DNA of 64,000 nucleotides from Streptomyces humicola (GTDB lineage Bacteria > Actinomycetota > Actinomycetes > Streptomycetales > Streptomycetaceae). The stretch covers positions 62,001 to 126,000 of the forward strand of contig NZ_JANFNG010000014.1 in assembly GCF_024436035.1 (NCBI RefSeq), written 5' to 3'. This document shows, in pieces, positions 17,146 to 25,748 of the stretch (position 1 is its first letter; the number at the start of each line of letters is the position of its first letter). The notes beneath the pieces were generated by a model. It made no database searches and had not been told where the DNA came from. It saw only the letters and a program-made list of their open reading frames with translations. Position numbers and translations under genes: made by a program.

Positions 17146-18648
17146 TCAGCCCTTGAACCAGCGCACGGGCTGCGGCGCGAGGTTCTGGTAGACGTGCTTG
17201 GCCTCGCGGTACTCGTCGAGGCCCGACGGGCCGAGCTCGCGCCCGATGCCGGACTTGCCGAAGCCGCCCCACTCCGCCTGCGGGAGGTAGGGGTGGTAGT
17301 CGTTGATCCACACCGTGCCGTGGCGCATGCGCTTGGCGACGCGGCGGGCGCGGCCGGCGTCGGCGGTCCACACGGCGCCCGCGAGGCCGTACTCGGTGTC
17401 GTTGGCCAGCGCGACCGCGTCCTCCTCGGTGCGGAAGGTCTCAACGGTCAGGATCGGCCCGAAGGTCTCCTCGCGCACCACCCGCATGTCGCCGTGGCAG
17501 TGGTCGAGGACGGTCGGCAGGTAGAAGTAGCCGGTGGCGGGGCGGGTGCTGCTGGGCTCGGGGCGGCAGCCGCCGGCGCGCAGCGTCGCGCCCTCGGCGA
17601 TGGCGTCGGCGACGTAAGCCTCCGTCTTGGCCAGCTGCTGGGCGGAGACGAGGGGGCCGCACTCGACGCCCCCCTCGGTGCCGCGGCCGAGGCGTATGAG
17701 CGCGGCGCGGCGGGCGAGCTCGGCGACGAAACGGTCCCGCACCGACTCCTCGATGATCAGGCGCGAGCCCGCCGAGCAGACCTGGCCACTATGGATGAAC
17801 GCGGCGTTGAGCGCCTGGTCGACGGCGGTCTCGAATCCCTCTTCGGTGGCGCACGCGTCGGCGAAGACCACGTTGGGGTTCTTGCCGCCGAGCTCCAGGG
17901 CGACCTTCTTGACGGTGGGCGCGGCCGCGGCCATCACCTTCGTACCGCTGGCGAGGCCGCCGGTGAACGAGACGAGGTCCACCTCCGGGTGTTCGGCGAG
18001 ACGTGCGCCGACGGGGTCACCGGGACCGGTGACGACGTTGCCCGCGCCCGCCGGAAGGCCGGCCTCCGCCAGCAGCCGCATCAGGTGGACGGTGGACAGA
18101 GGGGTGATCTCGCTGGGCTTGATGACGAAGGTGTTGCCCGCGACGAGCGCCGGGGCGATCTTCCAACTCGCCTGCAGCAGCGGGTAGTTCCACGGGGTGA
18201 TCAGCGCGCACACGCCGACCGGTTCGTACACGACGACGCTGTGGACGTCGTCGGTGCCGGCGTCGACCACGCGGCCGCCGCTCTCGTTGACCGCGAGGTC
18301 GGCGAAGTAGCGGAAGGCGTTGGTCACGTCGTCGACGTCGATACGGCCCTCCTCCAGCGTCTTGCCCGTGTCGCGGCTCTCGGTGAGCGCGATGGCCTCA
18401 CGGTCGCGCTGCAGCAGGTCGGCGACGCGGCGCAGCAGCGCGGCGCGCTCGGCGACCGGCCGCCGCGGCCAGGGGCCCTCGTCGAAGGCTCGGCGGGCCG
18501 CGGCGACGGCGGCGTCCGTGTCCTCCTTGCCGCCCTCGGCGACGACGGCGAACGTCTTGGCGTCGGCGGGGTCGAGGATCTCCCGCTGGGCGCCGGATGC
18601 GGCCGTACGCCACACCCCGTCCACATGAATGGTCTCGGCTGCCGACAC
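17146..18648 (-). CDS. betB: Betaine-aldehyde dehydrogenase-type ALDH
   Basis: This 500-residue NAD(P)-dependent aldehyde dehydrogenase has the Rossmann entry ITPWNYPLLQASWKIAPALV, the general-base Glu in VALELGGKNPNVVF, the nucleophile Cys in GQVCSAGSRLIIEES, and the C-terminal GGFGKSGIGRELG. In this operon it most likely oxidises betaine aldehyde to glycine betaine. I start at GTG 18648 because aagggg lies 6 nt upstream; a TTG 39 nt earlier is an alternative without a good Shine-Dalgarno. It is the first gene of the operon, so the promoter and any osmotic control lie in 18649-18757. Confidence 0.9.
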   Translation of the reverse strand: MSAAETIHVDGVWRTAASGAQREILDPADAKTFAVVAEGGKEDTDAAVAAARRAFDEGPWPRRPVAERAALLRRVADLLQRDREAIALTESRDTGKTLEEGRIDVDDVTNAFRYFADLAVNESGGRVVDAGTDDVHSVVVYEPVGVCALITPWNYPLLQASWKIAPALVAGNTFVIKPSEITPLSTVHLMRLLAEAGLPAGAGNVVTGPGDPVGARLAEHPEVDLVSFTGGLASGTKVMAAAAPTVKKVALELGGKNPNVVFADACATEEGFETAVDQALNAAFIHSGQVCSAGSRLIIEESVRDRFVAELARRAALIRLGRGTEGGVECGPLVSAQQLAKTEAYVADAIAEGATLRAGGCRPEPSSTRPATGYFYLPTVLDHCHGDMRVVREETFGPILTVETFRTEEDAVALANDTEYGLAGAVWTADAGRARRVAKRMRHGTVWINDYHPYLPQAEWGGFGKSGIGRELGPSGLDEYREAKHVYQNLAPQPVRWFKG

Positions 18649-18669
18649 TTTCGTCCCCTTCTCGCCCGG

Positions 18670-18697
18670 TTGCACACTGCCGTTCAACGAACTGCAA
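18670..18697 (-). promoter_or_regulatory. Nested inverted repeat in the betB leader
   Basis: ttgca (18670-18674) pairs with tgcaa (18693-18697), and inside it gttc (18682-18685) pairs with gaac (18689-18692). It lies 22-49 bp upstream of the betB GTG and would suit repression of the osmoprotectant operon. No betI-like regulator gene is in the window. Confidence 0.35.
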
Positions 18698-18757
18698 ACG
18701 ACAGCAAAAGTGAGCCGTGCCCGGAAGAGGAAGCCTTATGCGTTTTTGATAAACAAA

Positions 18758-18797
18758 TGTGGCCCGGCTCACGCCGGTTGGCGTGAGCCGGGCCACA
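18758..18797 (-). terminator. Intrinsic terminator of mdh
   Basis: An 18-bp perfect stem, 18758-18775 with 18780-18797, has the 4-nt loop ggtt. On the minus strand the stem is followed by a T-rich tract (atttgtttatc), giving a textbook intrinsic terminator after mdh. It insulates the betaine operon downstream. Confidence 0.88.
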
Positions 18798-18812
18798 CAG
18801 GAGCTTTCGCGA

Positions 18813-18850
18813 GCTTGGCGCGGCAGGCTTGGCGCGGCAGGCTTGGCGCG
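18813..18850. repeat. Tandem 14-bp repeat after mdh
   Basis: gcttggcgcggcag occurs at 18813-18826 and 18827-18840, with a third partial copy at 18841-18850 that abuts the mdh stop codon. It lies in non-coding sequence before the terminator. Confidence 0.8.
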
Positions 18851-18851
18851 C

Positions 18852-19880
<1,029 letters not shown>

Positions 19881-19902
19881 CTATAGGACCGTAACCTCCC
19901 GC

Positions 19903-20100
19903 TCACGTCAGGGGCGGCAGCATCATCCTCAGCCGCACTCCCGGCGCCGGTGGCACGGCGGCGACCGTGCTGCCGTGGGTCTCGGCGATCTGGCGGACGA
20001 TGGCGAGACCGAGGCCCGAACCGGGCAGCGAGCGCGCCGCCGGGGAGCGGCAGAAGCGGTCGAAGACATACGGAAGGTCCGCCTCGGTGATCCCCGGGTG
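19903..20100 (-). pseudogene. C-terminal remnant of a sensor histidine kinase
   Basis: About 64 codons encode the end of a HATPase_c domain: ITEADLPYVFDRFCRSPAAR (F box), then SLPGSGLGLAIVRQIAETHG (G2 box), then a normal C-terminus. Everything upstream (sensor, HisKA, N box) is missing, and sequence before 20100 is unrelated. No response regulator is adjacent. This is a deletion relic of an EnvZ/MprB-type kinase. Confidence 0.75.
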
Positions 20101-20260
20101 ACGAGGCCGGTCAGCTCGCCAGCCTGACGGCGCGCGTCCTTCGACGCATACGTGCGCTCCTTCCGCTCGTCGCGCCGGGGTCTCGTCCCGGCGCGTGAGC
20201 ATCAAGGAATCGCGGCAGCCTCAGCGCAGGTCTCGCGCAACCTTACGATCCCTAGAACGA

Positions 20261-20298
20261 CTCAGAACGGCCAGGGCGCCTCAGAACGGCCAGGGCGC
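20261..20298. repeat. Perfect 19-bp tandem duplication over a stop codon
   Basis: ctcagaacggccagggcgc is present twice back to back (20261-20279, 20280-20298). The second copy encodes the last codons and TGA of the small membrane gene at 20281; the first copy would put the same stop context just outside the gene. It looks like a recent slippage duplication. Confidence 0.9.
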
Positions 20299-20505
20299 CG
20301 CCTGCCACTGCAGGCAGCCCGTACCACCGAGGAAGACGACGGCCACCGCGGCGGCGGCGACGGCGCGCCGGCGACGCGCATGGCGCTCAGCGAGCACCGG
20401 ATCCACGGGCTCGGACGAGTGGTATGAGCCGTGCGGGTCGTCGCGGTCCGTCAGTGCGGTGGGCCCGCCGGCTAAGTCCCCCGGTGCATCGTTCCTGCTG
20501 TGCAT
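20281..20505 (-). CDS. Small single-pass membrane protein
   Basis: This 74-residue hypothetical protein has an acidic soluble N-terminus, a basic HARRRRA patch and one hydrophobic helix (VAAAAVAVVFLGGTGCLQWQ) near the C-terminus. The ATG at 20505 is preferred because agggggag lies 7 nt upstream; another ATG at 20529 is in frame. GC3 bias supports coding. Function is unknown. It sits between folD/DUF3017 and mdh on the same strand. Confidence 0.6.
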   Translation of the reverse strand: MHSRNDAPGDLAGGPTALTDRDDPHGSYHSSEPVDPVLAERHARRRRAVAAAAVAVVFLGGTGCLQWQAAPWPF

Positions 20506-20665
20506 GCTCGCGCTCCCCCTACGAGACATGTCCCCTCCCCGTCAATCCCCGTTGAGCGCCGTTCCCCGTGACGGGCGCTACAACCTCCCTACCCAATGCG
20601 CTGCGGCAGCGGGCAGGAGGGAGGGCAGTTTCGGCCAAACCGGGCAGCGGTCAGCCGGGCAGCAG

Positions 20666-21139
20666 TCAGCCGCGGCCGACCGTGTACCGCACGATGCTGT
20701 CGAGGAACGGGACGTGCACGATCGGATCCGGCTGCACCATCAACGACAACAGGATGATCGCGACCCCGGCCACGCCGTAGGTGATCAGGTCCGTGAAACG
20801 GCTGCGCACCGCGAGCATCCCCACCGACGGCAGCAGCCAGCGCAGCGCAGCGCCGAGCAGCATGAACACGCCGACGACGATCAGCCCGGCCCGGAAGCCG
20901 CCCGCCGCGGTGATCGCCAGGCCCAGCCCCACCCCGCCGAGCACCGTCAGCAGCGGCCACTGACGCGCCGGCGCCGGGTGCGCGCCCCCCACGGCACGGC
21001 CCCCGCCCTCGGGCCGGGCGGTGTCCCGCGTGATCTCGGGGAACCGGCTGCTGGGCGCGTGTGAACCACGCGGCCCGGGAGACGCGCCATTCACACGCGC
21101 GCCGCCGTCCGGCGCGTCCGGCGTGGTCTGAGCTCCCAT
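20666..21139 (-). CDS. DUF3017 membrane protein
   Basis: This 157-residue protein has a disordered Pro/Gly-rich N-terminus followed by three hydrophobic helices (WPLLTVLGGVGLGLAITAAG, LIVVGVFMLLGAALRWLLP, LITYGVAGVAIILLSLMV). That layout and the position immediately downstream of folD (22-bp gap) match the DUF3017 family of actinobacteria. Function is unknown. Confidence 0.85.
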   Translation of the reverse strand: MGAQTTPDAPDGGARVNGASPGPRGSHAPSSRFPEITRDTARPEGGGRAVGGAHPAPARQWPLLTVLGGVGLGLAITAAGGFRAGLIVVGVFMLLGAALRWLLPSVGMLAVRSRFTDLITYGVAGVAIILLSLMVQPDPIVHVPFLDSIVRYTVGRG

Positions 21140-21161
21140 GGGTCGGCTTCTCCTCGTCCTC

Positions 21162-22028
21162 TCAGCCTGCAGCGGCCGCCGCCTGCCGCTCGGCGGCCTC
21201 CACGACGTTCTGCAGCAGCAGCGCCCGGGTCATCGGCCCCACGCCGCCCGGATTCGGCGAGATCCACGCGGCGACCTCGGCGACACCCGGGTGCACGTCG
21301 CCGAGGATCTTGCCGTGCTCGTCCCGGCTGACGCCGACATCGAGCACGGCCGCGCCCGGCTTGACGTCCTCCGGCTTGATCAGGTGCGGCACACCGGCCG
21401 CAGCCACGATGATGTCGGCCTGGCGCAGCTGCGCTGCCAGGTCCCGGGTGCCGGTGTGGCAGAGCGTGACGGTGGCGTTCTCACTGCGCCGGGTGAACAG
21501 CAGGCCGATGGAGCGTCCGACGGTGATGCCACGCCCCACGACGACCACGTGCGCCCCGTTGATCGTCACGTCGTGGCGGCGCAGCAGCTCGACGATGCCG
21601 TTCGGGGTGCACGGCAGCGGCCCCGGCTGGTTGAGCACGAGACGGCCGAGATTCATCGGGTGCAGTCCGTCGGCGTCCTTGGCCGGATCCATCAGCTCCA
21701 GGACACGGTTGGCGTCGATGCCCTTGGGGAGCGGGAGTTGGACGATGTAGCCGGTGCAGGCCGGGTCCTCGTTGAGCTCCCGCACGATGGCCTCGATCTG
21801 CTCCTGCGTCGCGTCACCCGGCAGCTCCCGCTGGATCGACGCGATGCCGACCTGAGCGCAGTCACGGTGCTTGCCCGCGACGTAGATGTGGCTGCCCGGG
21901 TCGTCGCCGACCAGTACGGTGCCGAGGCCGGGCGTGATGCCCTGGGACTTGAGCGCCTCCACGCGGGCGGCGAGCTCGGACTTGATCGCTGCGGCAGTGG
22001 CCTTGCCGTCGAGAATCTGGGCCGTCAT
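21162..22028 (-). CDS. folD: Bifunctional methylenetetrahydrofolate dehydrogenase/cyclohydrolase
   Basis: This 288-residue FolD oxidises methylene-THF to methenyl-THF and hydrolyses it to formyl-THF, supplying one-carbon units to PurN and PurH encoded at 29-31 kb. Motifs present are [49 protein letters not shown], and the NADP-binding [17 protein letters not shown]. The start [12 protein letters not shown] is the family N-terminus; upstream in-frame sequence is not conserved-looking. Confidence 0.96.
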   Translation of the reverse strand: MTAQILDGKATAAAIKSELAARVEALKSQGITPGLGTVLVGDDPGSHIYVAGKHRDCAQVGIASIQRELPGDATQEQIEAIVRELNEDPACTGYIVQLPLPKGIDANRVLELMDPAKDADGLHPMNLGRLVLNQPGPLPCTPNGIVELLRRHDVTINGAHVVVVGRGITVGRSIGLLFTRRSENATVTLCHTGTRDLAAQLRQADIIVAAAGVPHLIKPEDVKPGAAVLDVGVSRDEHGKILGDVHPGVAEVAAWISPNPGGVGPMTRALLLQNVVEAAERQAAAAAG

Positions 22029-22136
22029 GCCTCCATCCTCCCGGATGCGGGCGGGAACGTCCCAATCAGGTCCCGGCCGCCATGATCGGACATGATCAAA
22101 TACGCATTTCCCGCATAGCGGCTGCACAGCGACGAC

Positions 22137-22275
22137 TGTGACCGGCGGTATCTGGACAGGACGGCCGCGGGCCCTGGACGATGAGCCGGCCGGAAGGCTG
22201 GGTCAGGGGGGAACGAGTCGTCCTGGAGCGCCAAGGATCCGGCTCGAGAGAAGTACACCGCAGAAGGACATCCAC
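22137..22275 (+). promoter_or_regulatory. 5' leader of the first RDD gene (duplicated at 23054-23195)
   Basis: The leader begins gtgaccggcggtatctggac and continues through a ggacgatg segment and a gaacgag segment to gaaggacatccac before the start. The second RDD gene has the same blocks in the same order (gtgaccagcggtatctggac, ggacgatggg, ggaacgag, gaaggaatcgac). The promoter region was therefore copied along with the coding sequence. Confidence 0.6.
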
Positions 22276-22938
22276 GTGAGCTACCCGCCTGGCCCTCCCG
22301 GCCCGCAGAACCCGTACGGCTACCCGCAACAACCCCAGCAGCCGGCTGGCCCGCCCCAGCCTCAGCCTCAGTACGGCTACGCCTACGGCTACGGCTACCC
22401 GCAGCCCCCGGGGTATCCGCAGCCGCCGGGCTACCTGCAGCCCGGCACCATGCCGAGATCCTTCTACGCCAGTTGGGGCGCCCGAGTCGGCGCGTTCCTC
22501 ATCGACTGGCTCATCGTCGGCCTCGTCCCGACGATCATCGGCATCATCGGCTACGTCCAGTTCATCGCGAAGGCCGTCCACAACGTGCAGGCCTGCCAGG
22601 ACCAGGGCGCCACCACCTGCCCCGCCGCGGCCCACCTCGGGCTCGGCACCATGCTCCTCCTCTACGGCGCCTCGCTGCTGGGCTTCGCAGGCCAGCTGTG
22701 GCTGTCCTATCGCGAGGGCAAGACGGGCTGCACGCCGGGGAAGAAGGCGCTCGGCATCAAGCTGGTCCGCGAATCGACCGGCCAACCCGTCGGCTTCGGC
22801 ACGGCCTTCGGCCGCCGCGTGCTGCAATTCGTCGACGCGCTCCCCTGCTACCTCGGCTTCCTGTGGCCGGCCTGGGACGCCAAGCGGCAGACCTTCAGCG
22901 ACAAGATCCTTAGCACCATCGTCGTCAACACGCGGTGA
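22276..22938 (+). CDS. RDD-family membrane protein (first paralog)
   Basis: This 220-residue protein has an N-terminal Pro/Gln/Tyr-rich cytoplasmic segment (repeats of YGYP and PQQP, residues 1-55) and a C-terminal RDD domain with about three membrane helices (FLIDWLIVGLVPTIIGIIGY; MLLLYGASLLGFAGQLWLSY). The domain-defining GKKALGIKLVRESTGQPVGF and the end KRQTFSDKILSTIVV are typical. The start is GTG 22276, with gaagga 8 nt upstream. The function of RDD proteins is poorly defined; some are ion transporters. Confidence 0.88.
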   Translation: MSYPPGPPGPQNPYGYPQQPQQPAGPPQPQPQYGYAYGYGYPQPPGYPQPPGYLQPGTMPRSFYASWGARVGAFLIDWLIVGLVPTIIGIIGYVQFIAKAVHNVQACQDQGATTCPAAAHLGLGTMLLLYGASLLGFAGQLWLSYREGKTGCTPGKKALGIKLVRESTGQPVGFGTAFGRRVLQFVDALPCYLGFLWPAWDAKRQTFSDKILSTIVVNTR

Positions 22939-22961
22939 CACCGGCGCACAACGGGAGACAT

Positions 22962-22994
22962 CTGCGGTGACGTGCCACGCCGACGTCACCGCAG
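22962..22994 (+). terminator. Terminator after first RDD gene
   Basis: ctgcggtgacgt (22962-22973) pairs perfectly with 22983-22994 across a 9-nt loop. It separates the two tandem RDD genes, so each should have its own transcript. Confidence 0.7.
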
Positions 22995-23195
22995 TCACGC
23001 CCCGATAACACTACGCCCCGTCATATCCCGCAATTGGCCCCATAGTGGCGGGTGTGACCAGCGGTATCTGGACACGGGCTGTGTGGTACTAGGACGATGG
23101 GTCGGTCGGGCCGCGGGGGGCACGGGGGTGGAACGAGCCCTGGATCTCCGGACACGGTCCGGCTCGTCCCACATCAACCGCTCGAAGGAATCGAC

Positions 23196-23855
23196 GTGAG
23201 TTACCCGCCCGGCCCACAGGACCAGAACCCGTACGGCCAGCAGCAGCCCGGCTTCGGCCAGCCCCAGCAGCCGCAGCAGCCCCAGTACGGCTACCCGCAG
23301 CAGCAGCCGCCTGCCCAGCCCCAGTACGGCTACCCCCAGCAACAGCCGGGCCAGCCGCAGTACGGCTACCCCCAGCAGCAACAGCAGCCGGGCTACGCCC
23401 AGACCCCGTACCCGCAGCAGGCCGGTTACGGCTACGGCCAGCCGGGCGCCGGCGCCCCCGCCGAGTACGCGGGATGGTGGCAGCGCTTCGGCGGATACTT
23501 CATCGACGCCATCATCGCGGGCGTGCCGGCCGGAATCATCAACGGCATAGCCACGGCCACAAACACCGCGGCTCTGTCGATCGTCGCATACCTCGTCTTC
23601 ATCGGGGTCTGGGTGTTCCACATCTACCGCGAGGGCACCACCGGCCAGTCGATCGGCAAGGGCGCGGTCAACATCCGCCTCGTGCGCGAGTCCGACGGCC
23701 AGGTGCTCGGCTTCGGCTTGGCCTTCGGCCGCAAGATCGCCCACATCCTGGATGCGCTTCCCTGCTACCTCGGCTTCCTGTGGCCGGCCTGGGACGCGAA
23801 GAAGCAGACCTTCGCGGACAAGATCGTCAAGACGATCGTCATCAAGTCGCAGTGA
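23196..23855 (+). CDS. RDD-family membrane protein (second paralog)
   Basis: This 219-residue paralog of the preceding gene has a longer Gln-rich repeat region (multiple PQYGYPQQQ units, residues 1-85) and an RDD domain with [40 protein letters not shown] and [20 protein letters not shown]. The last 45 residues are nearly identical to those of the first paralog ([19 protein letters not shown]). The GTG start at 23196 has gaagga 7 nt upstream. Tandem duplication with divergence mainly in the N-terminal repeats is evident. Confidence 0.88.
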   Translation: MSYPPGPQDQNPYGQQQPGFGQPQQPQQPQYGYPQQQPPAQPQYGYPQQQPGQPQYGYPQQQQQPGYAQTPYPQQAGYGYGQPGAGAPAEYAGWWQRFGGYFIDAIIAGVPAGIINGIATATNTAALSIVAYLVFIGVWVFHIYREGTTGQSIGKGAVNIRLVRESDGQVLGFGLAFGRKIAHILDALPCYLGFLWPAWDAKKQTFADKIVKTIVIKSQ

Positions 23856-23884
23856 TTCGAGCGACTTGGATGCCGTGAGAGGAG

Positions 23885-23920
23885 GGCCGCACGCACCTGC
23901 CGGAAGCCGGACGTGCGGCC
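23885..23920. terminator. Bidirectional terminator
   Basis: ggccgcacg (23885-23893) pairs with cgtgcggcc (23912-23920), followed on the plus strand by ttctt. It lies between the second RDD gene and the convergent DUF397 remnant. Confidence 0.75.
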
Positions 23921-23935
23921 TTCTTGCGTCTCGCG

Positions 23936-24130
23936 TCAGACCGACGCGTAGGCAATGAACGCGGCCCAGGCGCCCGGTCCGAACGAGAGTGAGGGTCGCG
24001 TGACGTCCTTGGAGTCCCGGACGTGGATGGTGTGGGGGCCCGCGGCGACCTCGACGCAGTCGCCGCCCTGGGCTCCGCTGTAGCTCGACTTGAACCACTG
24101 CAGTTCACCAGGACCGTGTATCGCCTGCAG
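23936..24130 (-). pseudogene. DUF397 gene lacking a normal start (likely frameshifted)
   Basis: The frame encodes a full DUF397 core: LQWFKSSYSGAQGGDCVEVA, then GPHTIHVRDSKDVTRPSLSF and GPGAWAAFIAYASV. However, between the upstream in-frame stop and this core there is no ATG, GTG or TTG. An ATG at 24138 (MST...) lies in a different frame and would fit only after a 2-nt deletion or 1-nt insertion is undone. CTG at 24130 is the only plausible alternative start. It lies next to a decayed XRE partner, so inactivation is likely, but a CTG start cannot be excluded. Confidence 0.7.
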
Positions 24131-24134
24131 GTGC

Positions 24135-24640
24135 TCATCGCTCTCCTGCCAGTTCCTCGATCAGCCTGCGGGATTCCCTGGTCGTGAGTGCCTGAGCCCG
24201 GATGACCCCATAGCGGCGGTCCAATACGCTCACCTCGTCAGGCTTCGAGACGAGTTCACTGGTCCCCTGTCCCTCGATGTACGCCAACTTCCGCCCCTCA
24301 GGGGTGTCCAGCAGGACCATCGGGCCGTCGGAACCGGGATGCACCTCGCAGTCGAGTGGCATCACCTGAATTGCGATGTGCCGAAGCCGCGAGATGTCGA
24401 GCAGCTGACGAAGTTGCGCTCGATGCACGTCCCGCCCGCCGATCGTGCGCAGGATGGGCGCCTGATCGACGACAAAGCCCAATACCGGCAGAGGCTTTCG
24501 CGTCAGAAGTGCGACTGCCGCCCCAGCCGGGCTGCGGCCTGGCGCTCGATCTCGTCATCGTCCAGCGGTGGACAGTATCCGGCGATCACCGCCCTGGCGT
24601 ATGCCTCCGCGTGCGACACAGCCGGTACAACGCCCGCACA
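24135..24640 (-). pseudogene. Decayed XRE/DUF5753 regulator (HTH lost, frameshifted)
   Basis: Two frames together encode a DUF5753 domain. The first (24640-24503) reads VPAVSHAEAYARAVIAGY then CPPLDDDEIERQAAARLGRQ and stops at TGA 24505-24503. The second resumes as LLTRKPLPVLGFVVDQAPIL and runs through GGRDVHRAQLRQLLDISRLR to LTTRESRRLIEELAGER. The N-terminal helix-turn-helix is absent. It corresponds to the intact XRE gene at 6058 and abuts the damaged DUF397 gene, as in functional pairs. Confidence 0.8.
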
Positions 24641-24712
24641 TCACCGCACAGCTACGGTCTGTCACCATCCGATCACTACGCAGGCTAGTCTCGCGACGGC
24701 ATGGTTCAAGCC

Positions 24713-25091
24713 ATGAACGACGAAACTCCACCCCTCGCCCCCCTACCGTCCCGAATGGGTCCCGACGGACGGTCATTGCCTGCGTCGCGCAGGCATGCAG
24801 TTCGACGCCGTACGGGTCGCCGGCGTACGCGGTGAGGAGGTGGCCGAGGAGCTCATCACCGCCACGCACGCCAACGCAGGTCCCATCGTCTGCGAAGCAA
24901 GCGGCTTTAGGCGGATGTACTTTCTCCTCGCGCCGGGAACGGCCGCCGACCGCCGCTGGCCGCCCGGCATCCAGCGCTTCGGATCGGCGCACGGCATCGT
25001 CGCGTACGTCGGCATCCCCGCCCTGAGCGGCGGCACATGGCCGCTCTTCGCCCTGCTGAGAGCAGCCATGCCGGAAGAGGACTGGCTGTGA
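24713..25091 (+). pseudogene. Frameshifted hypothetical gene (intact tail from ATG 24795)
   Basis: ATG 24713 opens with MNDETPPLAP. The continuation YRPEWVPTDGHCLRRAGMQF lies in another frame, entered at a six-C run near 24738-24743; removing one C would restore a single protein of about 125 residues. From ATG 24795 the frame is open for 98 residues (FDAVRVAGVRGEEVAEELIT, FRRMYFLLAPGTAADRRWPP, GTWPLFALLRAAMPEEDWL). The protein resembles small hypothetical proteins found beside XRE/DUF397 loci in streptomycetes. Either the gene is broken, the run is a sequencing error, or a shortened protein starts at 24795. Confidence 0.65.
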
Positions 25092-25400
25092 ACCGGCCGC
25101 CGCGGTGAAGTGAGAAAACTTCAGGCATGAGACAGAGAAATTGTGAAGGTACGTGCGCTTGTCACCGGCACGCACCAGTCGGCGTAGCGCACCGCACCCT
25201 ACACACCCGCGCGAGCTGCCGCACACAGCACAACAATCATGCAACCGTCACAGGCCGGAGGTAGTACCTCTTCAACTGCAAGTACTACGATGGCCAGTTG
25301 TGACACCGACGGGATCAAGCCACCAGCGGGCAGCACGGTCAAATGCGTCGGATGTATCAAACCACTGACAGTGGCCACTGCGAGCGGATTGGTTACGGGG
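25092..25400 (+). promoter_or_regulatory. 309-bp leader of the type VII-like cassette
   Basis: There is no supported gene here. It is less GC-rich than its surroundings. It holds an inverted repeat, gtagtac (25261-25267) with gtactac (25282-25288), and a perfect dyad, ccactgacagtgg (25362-25374), 27 bp before the first start codon. These are candidate regulatory sites for the cassette. Confidence 0.35.
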
Positions 25401-25694
25401 ATGGCAGACCTCAAGGTCTCCTATGACTGGCTCAGTCAAACGACGTCAAATCTCAAGGCGATCCAGAACGAGCTGCAGAACACCGGGGAGCACCAAAGCG
25501 AAATCAAGGGTGCTCTCGGCTCCGGTGATATCGCGCACGCGATGGACGACTTCGCCAACAACTGGGACAACCACCGTCGCAAGATTCTCGACAAGGTCCA
25601 GGCGTTGGGAGAGATGTCCGAGAAGACGATGGAAGCATTCACCGACGTGGACAACAAGCTCAAGCACGGCCTCGACGGGCATGGCAAGAAGTAG
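25401..25694 (+). CDS. WXG100-like small helical protein
   Basis: This 97-residue, wholly alpha-helical protein starts MADLKVSYDWLSQTTSNLKA. It has no signal peptide, cysteines or classic W-x-G turn. The length, helix-turn-helix profile and the segment FANNWDNHRRKILDKVQALG resemble WXG100/ESAT-6-type partners encoded ahead of larger type VII substrates in actinobacteria. The ATG at 25401 is chosen because upstream in-frame sequence is unlike a protein. It is the first gene of a four-gene unit, 54 nt before the next gene. Confidence 0.75.
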   Translation: MADLKVSYDWLSQTTSNLKAIQNELQNTGEHQSEIKGALGSGDIAHAMDDFANNWDNHRRKILDKVQALGEMSEKTMEAFTDVDNKLKHGLDGHGKK

Positions 25695-25748
25695 CCGACG
25701 GCTGCCAGTCTTCGATACGGACATCCAGAACTGCGAGGAGCCAAGAGC

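Noticed and set aside
22300-23450. Gln/Tyr/Pro codon repeats in the RDD genes considered as a DNA repeat array or CRISPR
   Set aside because: Irregular period and in-frame PQQ/YGYP repeats show protein low-complexity, not an array with spacers.
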